Assembly: GCF_024763615.1 (NCBI RefSeq)
Contig: NC_077222.1
Coordinates: 105,309,417-105,373,416, forward strand
Direction: 5' to 3'
Length of the DNA: 64,000 bases
DNA from: Phlebotomus papatasi
Lineage: Eukaryota > Arthropoda > Insecta > Diptera > Psychodidae
Shown here: positions 24,462-36,442 of the stretch, piece by piece
Layout of the letters: each line of letters opens with the position of its first letter
Numbering within the stretch: position 1 is the first letter of the stretch
The notes under the pieces: generated by a model
The model's input: only the letters and a program-made list of their open reading frames with translations
Database searches by the model: none
What the model was told of the DNA's origin: nothing
Made by a program: the position numbers and the translations under genes

Positions 24462-26264
24462 CTGCAAATTAAAATTAAAGATTCGGTATTTTTTGTAAGA
24501 ATATTACAGTGATATGCAGTTTGTTTGGTCTTTACCAGAGATAAAGACAAAACGATTCAGCGGAATGACTTGGGGTTTCCAGGAGAGCCCTCATTATAAG
24601 TCTGCCGAGTCGACCTTTCCATAAAATCTACATATCATCTACATATCACAATCTCCTTGAATCATTCTTTATAACGGTTTCTTAAGGTAAACAGGTACGG
24701 ATTTTTCGAAAAGTTCTGAAATTCAGATTAGGTCTCAATCAGGTTTCAAAAACTCATCTTTAAATTTAAATAGCGTCTAAATGATTGCGAGCTATAATAA
24801 ATAACAAAATGGTATACCTTTAGAACTTTAAGGAAAACTTCAACTTTTGAGAATTATGCTTTATTATAAGTCCGACCACTAGACAATTTTACTAATCTAG
24901 TCCAGTAAATTTATTTGTCAGACTAACCTCGGTGTATGTTAGGAATTTAGAATTTAGAATTTAGTCTCGGGCTTATGCTCAGGTATCACTAATCATAACA
25001 TGTTCTTGTATATTTGCTATTAAGGTTCATGCCTAAGATTTGGTAATCTTACTCAATTTATCTGAAACTATTCTTTCTGAGAAAAATGACATTCTGTAGT
25101 AGGACAGTTGATCCTAGTGGGTTGGAAGGAGAAAGCTCGTCCTGACAAAGGCTCTTCTAAGACAATGTGGTACCAATACCCCCCAGAATTACTTGACAGA
25201 AGTGACTCAGGGGATGTTATAATGACAGCTAACCTCAAATCACAATATCGCTATAGTTCACCTAGATAGGGCTGGGAATGCTCGAAGAGTAACTCCTAAG
25301 GCGCAATCGAATCATAGAAGGAATTTCCATTTACGGCTTTTTTCGGAACTAAATCGGTGCTCCTGGACAGTCCCCGGAGACCGACTGATCCTTTCATCAC
25401 GAAGCTAAAATTGAAGGTCGAAAAGAACACACGAACACCTCAACCACAAAGTGATAACCTACAGATTTTATCTAGCGGTCTAGCCTCCGGAGAAGTGTTT
25501 TTACATGGTTCTGTTTGAAGCCAACTCACAAATTGATCTGAAACTCAGCTTACACTACTCAGAACAAGACCACATTTAGACAGAAATATAGTATATTTAT
25601 CCCTCTTTACAAGGATCAGAGTCTTGTACACAAGGCCCACCTCAATTTTGGCATATATCGTGTAACGGTTACGAGTGCAGAAAAATTCCCATACGCATTT
25701 GTATGTGAAAGTAAGAAATTGGCTTCAACTTTGAAGGCCACCCGCCGGGGACTAGTCTAGCGGTCTTGACGGAACTCAGCACAAAGTGGTCCTTTTCAGG
25801 GCCGACCCTCAATATCATTTCAATAAATATTGAAATGATATTGATTAAAATGAAAGTTTGTCGACGTTCAAGGAAGATCTTCTTTGTGAACTTTGTGTAA
25901 TACACGTGACGTCCTTTGTCTACGGGAGACCCACAGAGGCTCCACACCAATTTTACATTACTTTTAACGATACTGCACGTATAGTTACAGGGTGCTTAAA
26001 AAACACTCCAGTGGAGGAACTCTATCCCTTAGCAGGAATTGGTCCATCACGGATGAGGAGCCAAATAATTTTCAGTTGAGAGATGTCTAAGGTTTTTTCG
26101 GAACCAAATCATTTTCTCAATGGTTACAAAAAAACCAAGAGCAAGGTTGAAGTCTCGCAAGAGCTTTTGCAACTATGTCATACTCTACTCTGACCAATAT
26201 CCAGAGAAGGTCAGACTCAACCTGTTCAAGGAAATCTTTCTACCAGATTTTTCAAACTAAGGCC

Positions 26265-26459
26265 GGCTTCAGACCTAAGGTTTAGCTTAGTTCCCGATGG
26301 TCTCGAAATTCAAAAAAGCAACCAATTTTATTGGTTTTTCAAAATTTAATACAGCATTTGCCCATGTTAATCAAGCTTAAGTGATAATTTTTACAAAAAT
26401 CTTGAGTAAGAAGAAATTAGAGAAGATAAGCCATATGGCTAAGCCTTAGGTCTGAAGCC
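26265..26459. mobile_element. MITE, about 195 bp, TIR GGCTTCAGACCTAAGG
   Basis: The terminal inverted repeats read GGCTTCAGACCTAAGG then T or C and TTAGC. One arm starts at 26265 and its inverted match ends at 26459. The interior is AT-rich with no coding capacity. No target-site duplication was identified. Related degraded copies near 30115-30305 and 32578-33062 show it is a dispersed family. Confidence 0.65.
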
Positions 26460-28077
26460 CGTATAAGGGAAAGCCTTGCTCCTGGTTGTGACATAAATGG
26501 TCTATCCGTTATCATCTGCTTCATGCGAAGCAGGGGACTTGATGTTGGGAAGTCTTACCAACATCAAATCCCTTGCCTCAAGTCATTGAGGCCATTTACA
26601 CCGCCGCATTGAATGGAGATTGAATTGTCCAAAAATCGGATTTTTGGGACAAGTCAGTCTGAATCTAATGCGACAAGCTAATGACCTCAATGAAACCGTT
26701 TATATTGCGGCCTTAGATTAAGACTTAACACTAAACCTACCGACCGTTTTTGGTCGTTTTTCGATCAAATTACAAACCATGGTAGGGTAGGATACTCAAC
26801 AAATTTGTCTTGGAAAAAGCAGAAAATTATAATTTAAGCACTGAAAAATATACTACATGCATACTTTAGGAAATTCATAAAGTTTGATAGTGACATTGTA
26901 CTGTTTAAATAATGTGTTAATTTTAAACCGGTCAGATTAACCGGGTCTTGGTAGGTTCAGTGTTAATGATCCGAAATTCAATTTTGAAACAGTTCAATCC
27001 AAATCTAATGCGACAGAGTAAACAGCTTCATTGTCTTGACCCGCTTTTGGAAAGTACTACAATCCTTCTAACACTCTAACTTCGTTCGATTTAACCCATT
27101 CCTTACCATGGTATTATACATCATACGCAAACTGATTGATTTTAGATGATTTATTCCTCGGCAATTTTTATCCGAACTGCTGTCGAGAATGGATTTTTAG
27201 TAACCTTAGTTCTTCAATTACATGGGAAAAATAATCTGACAGAGATGAAAATACATTTTGTTATTGTTTTCCTGCTTTGCGAAAGGTCATGTAAAATTTT
27301 TGCTCAAAATGGCAGACGGAAAATACGTCATTCCGTCGAATTTGTTAAAATTAGCCTCTTTCCTCTTTCCTGATTTGAATTCTAGTTGCCAATTTGTTTT
27401 CTTAGATAGTTACTCTATCTAAAGCAATAGAGTTTGTAATGAATTAACGCACAGAATTTAAATTCAGTGACCGTTAAGACGTCTGTTTGACCACGGCTCC
27501 CCGCGCCCCCATAATAGGTAAAAAAAAATTTCTTTTCAAAAAAATCATCTATTAATCTGTAGGAAACCAATCAAAAAATATGAACATTCTATCTCAAGTA
27601 TTTCTGGTACATTGTCTGAATGGGTTAATCAAAGATCCGATGAATACAAAAATCGATTTTCGACATTTCGATGGCGAATATTTCGAAAACTGGACTATGC
27701 TTTTCCTTTAAATTTTATTGTTTGTAGCTGAGGTCGAGACCTTTCCAACAGTGGATCGCGCTCCTCCTTCGGTGTTCCCTGACCTGAGCTATAATAGGTC
27801 CATATTTTCGGTGTTTATAAAGGGATTTTGATGAGACGATAGTATATATTCTAAGATCGAGATCTTTCTAAGAATGAGTCCTATTCAGCCCCACTTCAGA
27901 CCACTGTACTCCGACCCTTACTATATCCAAATCGATCGGACTCTATCTCTTATGTTAATTAACCGATTTTAGTGAACTTTTTTTTCTATCGTTGGCCTTC
28001 CATACTCAAACTTTTTAGAATAGAAAATGATCAGTTATAAGTTCAGATAAGCTTAATGTAGCTGAGATTCTTTACAG

Positions 28078-28207
28078 CAGAGGTGTGCAAGAAACCGTTG
28101 AAACCGAATTAACGTCAAAATAAGTTTGTTATAGTAGCGTTTTGACCATTGACGTACATGTTTCATTTGACGTTAATTCGGTTTCAACGGTTTCTTGCAC
28201 ACCTCTG
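28078..28207. mobile_element. hAT-type MITE, 130 bp, with 8-bp target-site duplication
   Basis: The ends are perfect inverted repeats of about 42 bp beginning CAGAGGTGTGCAAG. The element is flanked on both sides by the direct repeat CTTTACAG (28070-28077 and 28208-28215). That duplication fits the hAT preference nTnnnnAn, and the CAG-GGTG-like terminus is also typical of hAT elements. The interior is only about 46 bp and non-coding, so the element is non-autonomous. Perfect arm identity suggests a recent insertion. Confidence 0.85.
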
Positions 28208-28220
28208 CTTTACAGGTCAC

Positions 28221-28440
28221 CTCAAAATGCGTACAACTCGGGGTGCTTGCAACTCGGAATGGTTGGAAATTCGATTGTAAGTTTAATCTTGGAAGTAAAG
28301 AATCGCGTCGAGCAAATGTTATTTGTTTTTGTCTCCGAAAACAGTGTGCTTGACGCGGTTCTTTACCCCAAAATTCAACTCACAATCAAATTTTTACGCA
28401 TTTCGAGTTGCAAGTACCTCGAGTTGCACGAATTTCAACG
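28221..28440. mobile_element. Long foldback element, about 220 bp, with diverged 95-bp arms
   Basis: The left arm (from about 28224) and the right arm (ending about 28437) match in inverted orientation over about 95 bp at roughly 75-80% by eye. Shared landmarks include GCAACTCG and CTTGCAACTCG. A related motif is seen near 50246-50275. It lies directly beside the hAT MITE. It is probably an old foldback transposon; superfamily unknown. Confidence 0.55.
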
Positions 28441-29064
28441 TTACCTATAAAAAATTTCACCTACCATAAGCTTATCTGGGCTTATCACCGGTTTCAATTG
28501 AATATATGAGACGTAACATTAGAAATAGGTACTCAAAATGATGCACATGTCTTAAAATGCTTTCACGATGAAGTAAGTTAATTTTGTTTGGATTTAATAC
28601 CCTCTTGGTTTGAATTCTAGACTGTTAGTATATAACCGGTGTATTTGGAAAATGAAATGATAAAGTTCCGATCGAAGAATTGTATATAATTTATCTTTTA
28701 TTTATCTATCTCTAATTTAAAAAATGTGGGGAGCATGTCTCTTCTTGCACACTCTGAATTCCTAATGAAAGTAACACACCTCCTATTGGTTAAACCAAGC
28801 TCATTACTCTTTTCGTTTATATATACATATTCAGAAAGCTTCGTAGAATACTATAGAGCTTGTAATATCAAGAATATGCAAAGTAACTTAATTTGCACCA
28901 AAGAGCAATACTAGCGGTCATTATATTGAAAAAACGAATTCGTGTCCAAGTCTATCCAAAAGTTTAATTCCATTAAAATCTTCCTACATAATATATGTAG
29001 AATTTTCTATTAAGAATTTAAAATAATTAATTTAATTTTATTGGACATGAATATATTTAATGTT

Positions 29065-29100
29065 GAAAATCTTGTTTTTAGAGGTGTTTGAACTGAAATA
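29065..29100. promoter_or_regulatory. Copy of the gene B/C upstream block, without a recognisable gene
   Basis: Plus-strand GAAAATCTTGTTTTTAGAGG followed by TGTTTGAACTGAAA resembles the blocks at 35061-35103 and 53248-53285. No TATA, initiator and signal-peptide exon are seen about 160 nt downstream on the minus strand. It may be a remnant of a lost paralogue promoter or a chance or dispersed repeat. Confidence 0.3.
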
Positions 29101-30114
29101 TATGTATCTTATCTGAATAAACATTGTACTAATGGGGTTGGGTAATAAATGGAAAAAAACGTAGTTGTATATGGTTCTTAGCGAAAATTTCTCCCATGAG
29201 TTGACGATGCAATAAAAATCCCGTTGAAAATTTCATATGGAAATGTAGTATCGTCGAGTGAGAAGAGATTAATGCATATATATGTCTCTATAGACTTCAA
29301 AATGATTTGATAGTGCATGAAAAATGCCTAACTTCCGCCCTGCAGTATAAAGGGAGTGGTTTTCTAATTCTGTGATTCAGTCAAACATTGCCGTGCATCT
29401 TATTATGTAATGCCCTTGCTGATATATAAATCCACGAAAGATCAGATAAAGATTTTCTTTAATTCGATATAGAAAGAACTTATTAACAATTAACGGGTTC
29501 AAACTCTTTGATAATGCATTTTGACTATTTTAATTTAATTTATCTCACATTTTGTCGACATAATGATAACTTCTAACACTGTCATTCAATTTATTATTAA
29601 TTTTTTTCTCACAGTTATTGAGATTTTTGGTCTTTAGTAGTTAAGGTATCAAAGTACTGTAGCATGCTCTTTTACTTCTATACGTTTTCTTTACAATTTT
29701 ATAATTAAAAGGTGTGCAAGATGAATGTTGCGAGGATTTGTTGCAAATTAAAACTGTGCGCAATATTAAGGTCCAATCCATTGGCTTTTAGGTTAAGTTA
29801 GGTTAACCGAATTGCCGCAGCATAACCAAGTTTCACGCAGATCGATTTGAGAAACCTGCAAAATCCTTGTTGAAACCCAAAAGGAAATCTTTAGAACCCA
29901 GAAAATGCTGTCGGAGAGCCAACGTTTACCTTTAAACTCTTTAGTTCTGAGCATATAACCTCTATAACCTAATCCGTAGTTAACGTACTCGTCTGAATAA
30001 CCAAAAGTCCCCAGTTCAGTCTTGGGTGGGGTGGATATAGCAGTTTTCCTGGAGAAGATTTCGAGATTTGATCACTTGAACACAAGAGCAATTGGAGTTG
30101 AACCTAACACAGAT

Positions 30115-30305
30115 TTCGGACTGGATATTTAGCTCAGTTCCCGAAAGTCTCGAAATTTATACTATAAGCAATTATAAATGATTTTTAAAACCTCGTGTTC
30201 AGTTCCCCTTTATATTCAAACCATTCAAACCTAAAGCGATTTCTCGAAAATCTTGCCTGATATAAAATAAGAAAAGTTAAGCCGTACAGCTAAACCTTAG
30301 GTCTG
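30115..30305. mobile_element. Degraded MITE of the GGCTTCAGACCTAAGG family
   Basis: The right end matches the family terminus in inverted orientation (CTAAACCTTAGGTCTG), and the left part shares the internal segment TTAGCTCAGTTCCCGAAAGTC with the copy at 26265. The left terminus is eroded, so the limits are approximate. Confidence 0.45.
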
Positions 30306-30959
30306 TTTCTTGTACAGTACAGGTCAGCCAATTCTCACTTGGAAACCCATGGACTGCATTGGGTTTAGGTTTTGGGAATATTATACGGTATCATTTACGA
30401 TTCATTTACCAAACTCATTTACCAAAGACCTCTGTGCCCTATACTAGATCGGTCCTAGAATGGGTTTGAAGTCTACGGGGACCCGAAGAAGTGGAGGCAC
30501 AAAAAAAGATTGACTGGGGCCGGAGAAATACCTTAAGTCGTGTCCTAAGTGCATCCTCATCTGTGACCAGTCCAGGTCAAACTGGGAGGCCGGTATGGGT
30601 ATCAGTGGCCTCTGCCATTGGAAGACCGTGTTGAGGAAGAAACCAGCTAGTTTATTGGTTTCGAAGAGATTACAAAACAATGATCTAATTGCTGATCCAG
30701 GAATCTTATATAAGCTTGGTCTTAGTGATTGTGATCATGAACTGTTCCAAACTAAAAATGTCGAAAAATAGTTGCCTGAGGGCTAAGTTTGTCAACGGAA
30801 GCCTTATTGGGAATAGCCTTCCGTCAATCTGATAGACTGATTTAGTGTTGCTATATCAAGTTAGATAGTTCACCTGGAACCTTATATAAAAACAGGTCTG
30901 TGATCTCTAGTTGATGAACGAAAGACAAAGGGTATTGTTACAAGATCCTGGGTAGCCTA

Positions 30960-31270
30960 GAATTAACCTGTTCATCAACCTAGCAATAACTTACTAGAGG
31001 ATGGGGACGGACTTGCTAGAGCGAAGCAGGCTCCGCGGTGGTTGTACCTATGGTAGTGGGCACTATGGGAGCAATCCCCCAGAGACGGTGGCGGGTACAT
31101 AGGGCCAGGGTGTTTACAACCGGAAACTAGAAACCATTCTCCATTATCGCCTTTCGTTGCTCCCTGGAGTTGTACTATCAATTCATGGAGTACGGAGGGC
31201 AATCGAGGCCGAGAAATTAAGGCCTGACCTCCGCCCCTTGTGGCGTCCTATATGTTATGTATTTGCCGTG
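30960..31270. other. GC-rich island, possible retroelement remnant
   Basis: This roughly 300-bp stretch is markedly more GC-rich than its surroundings. The minus-strand frame over 30975-31202 is open for 75 codons but matches no family I recognise. It is followed by a T-rich run with several TTTA copies (about 31320-31335). A decayed non-LTR retrotransposon 3' end is the best guess. Confidence 0.25.
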
Positions 31271-32577
31271 TCTTTTAGGCCAGCAATTTTAACATAACGT
31301 ACAAGTGACGTCCTGTTTCTTTATTTATTTATTTAGTGATATAAGACTGATAACAAGCGACCAAGTAGCCCCCCCCCCCCGTGATAAAGATCTTTGATAC
31401 GACGATCTATGATACGATTTTAACGTGTTTGTGCTGTCTTGTTACTGTAATGTGTTATGTTATCCCCAGGCCCAAGGGTTAGGGTTGGGGGCTGTTGTTT
31501 GGTAGGGGATCTCGGGGAATGAGTACTATCGTAAACAAGGGGGTAGCCAGTTTGAAAAAATGTGAAGTTACTTCTCATTTGGTCTCATTCTTGCAAATTT
31601 TCTAACTCATTTGAAGTAATTATATTAAAAAAATTTCTTAATGCACCGAAAAAAATGAGAACTATACCAAATAAGTCGCCGATTTTTAATTTTCATTAAA
31701 TTGAAATATGTAAAACCCATATATATAATAGTGCTTCTTTTCTACAGTCTTAAGTTTTAATTATTTCACGCAGTTCAAAAAAAAATCAATTGATTTATCA
31801 CTTTGAATATTTTTTTAAAACAAAGCATTTTTCGATTAGTGTACTAACAGTCGATTTGAATTAGGTAAAATTTTGTCTTCAAGTAATAACTTTCGCTGTG
31901 TCACACTTTTCTTCTCGATTCACAAAAAAAATTGCTATAATTCTGTTTTAATTTCCGGGGATACCATAAGATATACCTTTGTGGAAAGCTTATAAAAGCC
32001 AGTTTCGATGGACATATATTATACGGCTCAGAACTCTTTGGGAAAAAACCCCAAGCACTTCTATACAAAAATTTTTCACTTGTCGGACAACAATTTTATC
32101 GTTAGTTTTCTAGTCTTTCTGCTGAAATAATTGCACTACACAACATTTGATCGTCGAATTTGTACTTTCATTTAACTAAGTTTTCACAATCTTTGCTTTT
32201 AAAATTAATAATTTATATAAAATAAAACATTTTTCCAATACCTTACAAAAAGTGAAACGGTCGATATGTCTTCCAGAGTATCTCTCTCTTTCAGCAGTAC
32301 CTTCACTCTCTTTTATGAAAGTCCATATAGAAAAAACAAGTGGCTACCCCCCTGATCGTAGAGAAGGCACAGCAATGCAGTCCCGGGAGGCAGCCGCCCT
32401 CGCACAAAGCGCCTACCTCGGCGCAAGAAAGAGGAACATCCAAAGTAGAACTTTGCAGTATATAAGCCTAATTCGGCACAAGAAACAGTAAAGTCCAAGG
32501 TATGATACTTTGCAATGGTAACCAAAGAAACCTTTGGGAACTAGGGACCCCATTGAGAAGAACTACGGAATTATATG

Positions 32578-33062
32578 GGCTTCAAACCTAAGACTTAACC
32601 ATACAGCTTAACTGTTATAAGTCTTCAATGATAAGTATAACTGAGAAAATGTTTGATAAATTTTATACCAGCAATTGACATAATATGTCTTGAAAAATCA
32701 CTGCAGTTGCTTATTGTTTGAAAAATTTTGACTTTTGTGAATTGGGCTAAACCCATAGTTTGACAACTGCTTTTATAGAGAAACTAATAAATTCTTGGAA
32801 ACCCTTGAGGACACCTAAATCGTTTGAACACCTGGGAACAGCGAACACTAATCCAAGTTTTAGACTTGATGTTGTAGAAAATTTTTCCGCTATAGGCAAC
32901 CGTCTTTACTTCAATCTCAAGGTTGCTTCCCTGATCTGTTTCAGAGTTAGTGGTATGACACCCTGGCGCTATGTAAGATGGAGTCACTGTATTATGGGAA
33001 AGCTCAGAATGCGGATGCTGAAAGTCTTAGTTAAGCCACTAAACCTTAGGTCTCAAGATCTG
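32578..33062. mobile_element. Larger member of the GGCTTCAGACCTAAGG MITE family, about 485 bp
   Basis: The left end GGGCTTCAAACCTAAG and the inverted right end ACCTTAGGTCTCAAG correspond to the family termini, with several mismatches. The interior of about 430 bp has no coding capacity and differs from the smaller copies. Confidence 0.45.
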
Positions 33063-34384
33063 TAAAAGCATCTATCATCTATCCGTCCCTTCTTGGGTTA
33101 GGGTTTTTTTTTCAAAATTTTATTTTCCTGGATCTGTTGTACACGTATCACTACTGATCAACTATCTAAGTCTTTAATCGATACTGAAACTAAGATGTGA
33201 TACAGAATATCTCTATATTGATAGACTATATTAATAGACTATATTGAGAGCTGAGAAATCCGGAATAATCAATTAATCCAAGTAAAGGCCTGGGCCTATT
33301 AGTTCCCCCAGGAAAGTCTTACATTTGGATATACCGTAAGTGTGGTCGACTTTGACACCCTCCTGTTCTTAAAAGCTTTTCTTTGCTTCTAGAACTTAAA
33401 GACGGTCTTCACCGATCCAATCTACCATGTCTGATCGATGAGAACCGTTCTTGAATATTAGAATTAAAGAAAAGCTTACGAACAAGAGGGGTTTCAAGTC
33501 ACTCACAGGTCACAGGGGACAAAAACACTCGCACTTACGATAGCTCGATCATACTTTAAGAACCCAAAAGTATTCGTCGGGATCGATTAACCAGGGATAA
33601 TGAATTAGATACCGATTTTGTCGAAGGTTCGACTCTGTTTCGATCACCGAAGGACTGCGCCTTAAATTCATTAGGACATGCCGTCATTGAGGTCCTAAAT
33701 CTCAGAAGAAAAAATTGGGAAATAAATGAGGTTCGATCTATTTTTTGTTTGTCATACCAGGGGCCTCTCGACATTTCATTTTTCCATATGTTTTTGCATA
33801 GAGGCACTGAAGAGTATTGGCAAGTATTTTCTAAAGAGAATTGACTTATCAGTTTCATATATTTCGAAATCGTGCATTAAAAGCTATCTAAAAATACATA
33901 TTTCATAATGCTCGCCGAAATAATATAAGAACTACGAGGAAATTTGTTTAAGTCGCGGTGCAATATCTGCAAAATTTTTACAAGGAAAAGTGAAAAATAT
34001 CTTCACTTTTTATTAGGCTTGATAGACCCCTGGTCATACCGAGATTTGTTCCTGGGAATTAAGAAAATGAACCTATTCTGACTGCGCCAGGTCGGGAAGA
34101 TACAGAAGAACTCGCTCAATATGCCAAAAAATTACACTCGCGATTATAAACGAGTTATAAAACTAAAAACGCTTTACTTTAATTGAAAGGATAACATGTT
34201 GCAAATGAGCTAAAATCACTTTTTTCTTGGTTTTCGTTTCTTGTTTGGACAATTTTTAAAATTCTAACTTAAAATAATCTTCAAAATTACAGAATGCTTT
34301 TGAGCCGAATCACAATTACCACCACTATTTCGATCTTCGATCTATTTCGATTTTCAACAAGTCACTCCGAAGAATTTCACACTT

Positions 34385-34390
34385 TTTATT
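34385..34390 (-). other. AATAAA just downstream of the upstream TIL exon
   Basis: Minus-strand AATAAA lies 22 nt past an in-frame stop reached if the donor at 34437 is not used, and is followed by a GT-rich stretch. This could permit an alternative short transcript ending here. Confidence 0.4.
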
Positions 34391-34437
34391 GTTCACTGTC
34401 CACACGGAGATCTACATTTTTAGAATAATGTACTTAC

Positions 34438-34867
34438 TTGGACACTTTTTCTGTGATATACATTTTCCACCAGGGCTCTCCCTTATATATCCCGGACGGC
34501 AGAAGCAACCGGGCCGACATTCGTTTTTGTTGCATGGCTTTCCAATGGTAGTGCAATCGAGCTCACAAGGAGATCCACAATTTAGAAACTCCTCTCGGTA
34601 TCCACATTTAATTCCAGTATACTTTACAGCCCTAGACCAGATATCCGTGGCATTTTCCACTCCTAAAATTAAATTTTTATTCAAGTATGCACCACGGTAA
34701 ATTAGCAAAAAGGAACATCCAAAAAGGAATATCCATAAAGGAAATCACTGGAAAATTCTCATTGGATAATTACTTGCAGAAAATGCATCACTATTAGTTG
34801 TATTAACTGTGAAAGCAGTAACGGTTATGACACTACAGATCAGTATGAGAAACTCAAACTGAGCCAT
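34438..34867 (-). CDS. 5' exons of gene B: signal peptide plus one 10-Cys TIL domain (or a stand-alone small TIL inhibitor)
   Basis: Exon 1 is 34774-34867 (94 nt), encoding MAQFEFLILICSVITVTA and a short Thr/Asn/Ser stretch, a clear signal peptide. A 111-nt GT-AG phase-1 intron follows, then exon 2, 34438-34662 (225 nt, 75 codons), with one complete 10-Cys TIL domain (CGYREEF...CISQKKC). C5 and C6 are separated by NKNE, where TIL inhibitors carry the reactive bond, so a Lys P1 is possible. The donor (A|GTAAGT, phase 1) matches the acceptor at 24461 with no frame break. Genes A and C have the same exon order. If the donor is not used, a stop 26 nt on and an AATAAA would give a one-domain secreted inhibitor of about 115 aa. 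I favour membership of gene B but keep both options. Confidence 0.7.
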
Positions 34868-34896
34868 GATTTTTATTACGAGAAGGCTCAGTCTCA

Positions 34897-34930
34897 ACTG
34901 AAAATGTCACCGTAAATTCTTTATATATAA
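34897..34930 (-). promoter_or_regulatory. Core promoter of gene B: TATATAAA at -30 and TCAGTT initiator
   Basis: On the minus strand TATATATAAAG spans about 34919-34929, and the initiator TCAGTT has its A at 34899. The spacing from TATA to +1 is 30 nt, as expected for arthropod TATA/Inr promoters. The 5' UTR is then 32 nt to the ATG at 34867, identical in length to that predicted for gene C. Confidence 0.8.
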
Positions 34931-35060
34931 GCAGCCATCAGCTTACCACCACTCCCGCTATAATATATGTATGAGATTGCTCTTAATCTAATCCGCCGAA
35001 TTTATTTAGCCCTAGAATGAGAAAAAAGAAATACTTTCGCATCATATAAAAAAAAAGCTG

Positions 35061-35103
35061 GAAATCTTGTTTTCAGAATGACAGGGTGCTTGACCCAAAG
35101 AAA
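35061..35103. promoter_or_regulatory. Conserved upstream block of gene B (-162 to -204)
   Basis: This block shares GAAATCT-GTTTTC, a GGTG-TTGACCC core and trailing A-rich sequence with 53248-53285 upstream of gene C, at almost the same distance from the initiator (162 versus 156 nt). On the minus strand the core reads GGGTCAAGCACC. GGGTCA resembles a nuclear-receptor half site, but that reading is speculative. Confidence 0.5.
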
Positions 35104-35612
35104 TGTATTAGTTACATAGGCAGAATATATATCACATAAGAAGACTGAAGAGTTGTAACTAAAAAATGGCGCAAATGTTATATTATCTTATAATGTATGC
35201 AAAGTAATTTAAATTCTCAGGAAAAATACCATGTAATTCTATATAAACCATTATCGAATTCTTGTCTTTTAAAATACAAGCAATTTTATACACTTTAATA
35301 GATAAAAAATCGTTTTTAAAGTTTTCTTTTATAGCGATCTTCTCTGTAGTAAGTTCATTATAAAGATTACTTGTAATTTCATTTATTATCTTACAAAAGG
35401 GGTAGTAAATCGGGTAAAGCGTTCCAGGCTTTGCAAAGTGCTCGAACTCGTGACTTAGATACTATACCTCAAAAGTACTTTCGCATCATTTACACGGTAA
35501 AAACTTTTGGACACTAACCAAAATATTGGAACAAGTTTTCCGTAGAACAATTTTTTTGGGATCGATTTGTACCTAGAGAAGATATTTTTTGTTCCAAAAA
35601 GTTTTCTTTATA

Positions 35613-35798
35613 CTGTGGGGACACTTCCGGCGGTAATCGCTAGTGGAAATTTATTTCAGGAAATCAAAAAACATAGTCTAGTCGACCACTGAAAAAGGTC
35701 CACATCCGGACCGAAAGCTCTGGGCAAGACAGAAAATTTGTTTTTCTTCTTGAGGTGAAATAAATTTCCACTGGCGATTACCGGAAGTGTCCCCACAG
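35613..35798. mobile_element. Foldback MITE, 186 bp, TIR CTGTGGGGACACTTCCGG
   Basis: The arms of about 45 bp match in inverted orientation, differing by one short indel and a few bases, including GTGGAAATTTATTTCA in both arms. There is no coding capacity and no clear target-site duplication. It sits inside the larger TA-flanked element. Confidence 0.7.
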
Positions 35799-36442
35799 AA
35801 TATCCATCACGCCAGCTCATTATCCAACAATAAGTTTTCTTTATAGTTTCGTTACGATATATAGTTACAATTTTGTTAGAGTTTTCTCTTGGAACCGTTT
35901 TGATACGGTGGAATGTCTACAAATTTGAGTGGATTTCATTTTATACAAATTTGTTCCTAAAATTTGGAACAGAATTTATTACACTCGGCTGTTTTGTTCC
36001 CATGTCAGGAACAAATTTGTACATTTTTTTATAACAATATTATTCCTACCTTTGTAACATATTTGTTACAAAAAATTTTGGTGTCCTTCCCTAACCCCCC
36101 TTACCCAGGTCTTAGGTCATGAAACCTATTTTGAGCAGTTCCCGATATACAGTGGTCGAAAACAAAACTTAAGACATTTAACAAAAAACATCTAAAATCA
36201 TATCTTCATAACATTTAACACATTCAATACCTTTTTACAAAACAAAATTAAAGAGACATCACTGGCACAAAAACCTAGAACATTATTTGCTGTACTCAAA
36301 AGATTTCTTCTTACAGTTAAGACCTATACTTCAGTCGAGATAGATTTCGGTGGCGAAAGTCCATAAGGAACATTAAATAAAAATCAACTTAAAAGTGTTT
36401 TGATGTGAAGGGAATCTCGAATTAAAAAAGTGAAACCATGTA

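Larger units (their letters stand above)
24462..34437. other. Putative 10-kb first intron or spacer of gene B; repeat-rich, no gene seen
   Basis: If the exons at 34438-34867 belong to gene B, this is a 9976-nt phase-1 intron. It contains no convincing coding gene. Recognisable contents are three members of a MITE family (near 26265, 30115 and 32578), a hAT-type MITE (28078-28207), a long foldback (28221-28440), and a GC-rich retroelement-like island near 30960-31270 followed by a homopolymer C run near 31370. A block similar to the conserved upstream element of genes B and C lies at 29065-29100. Stretches at 25100-26100 and 30430-30680 look like decayed mobile-element sequence but could not be classified. 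Confidence 0.55.
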
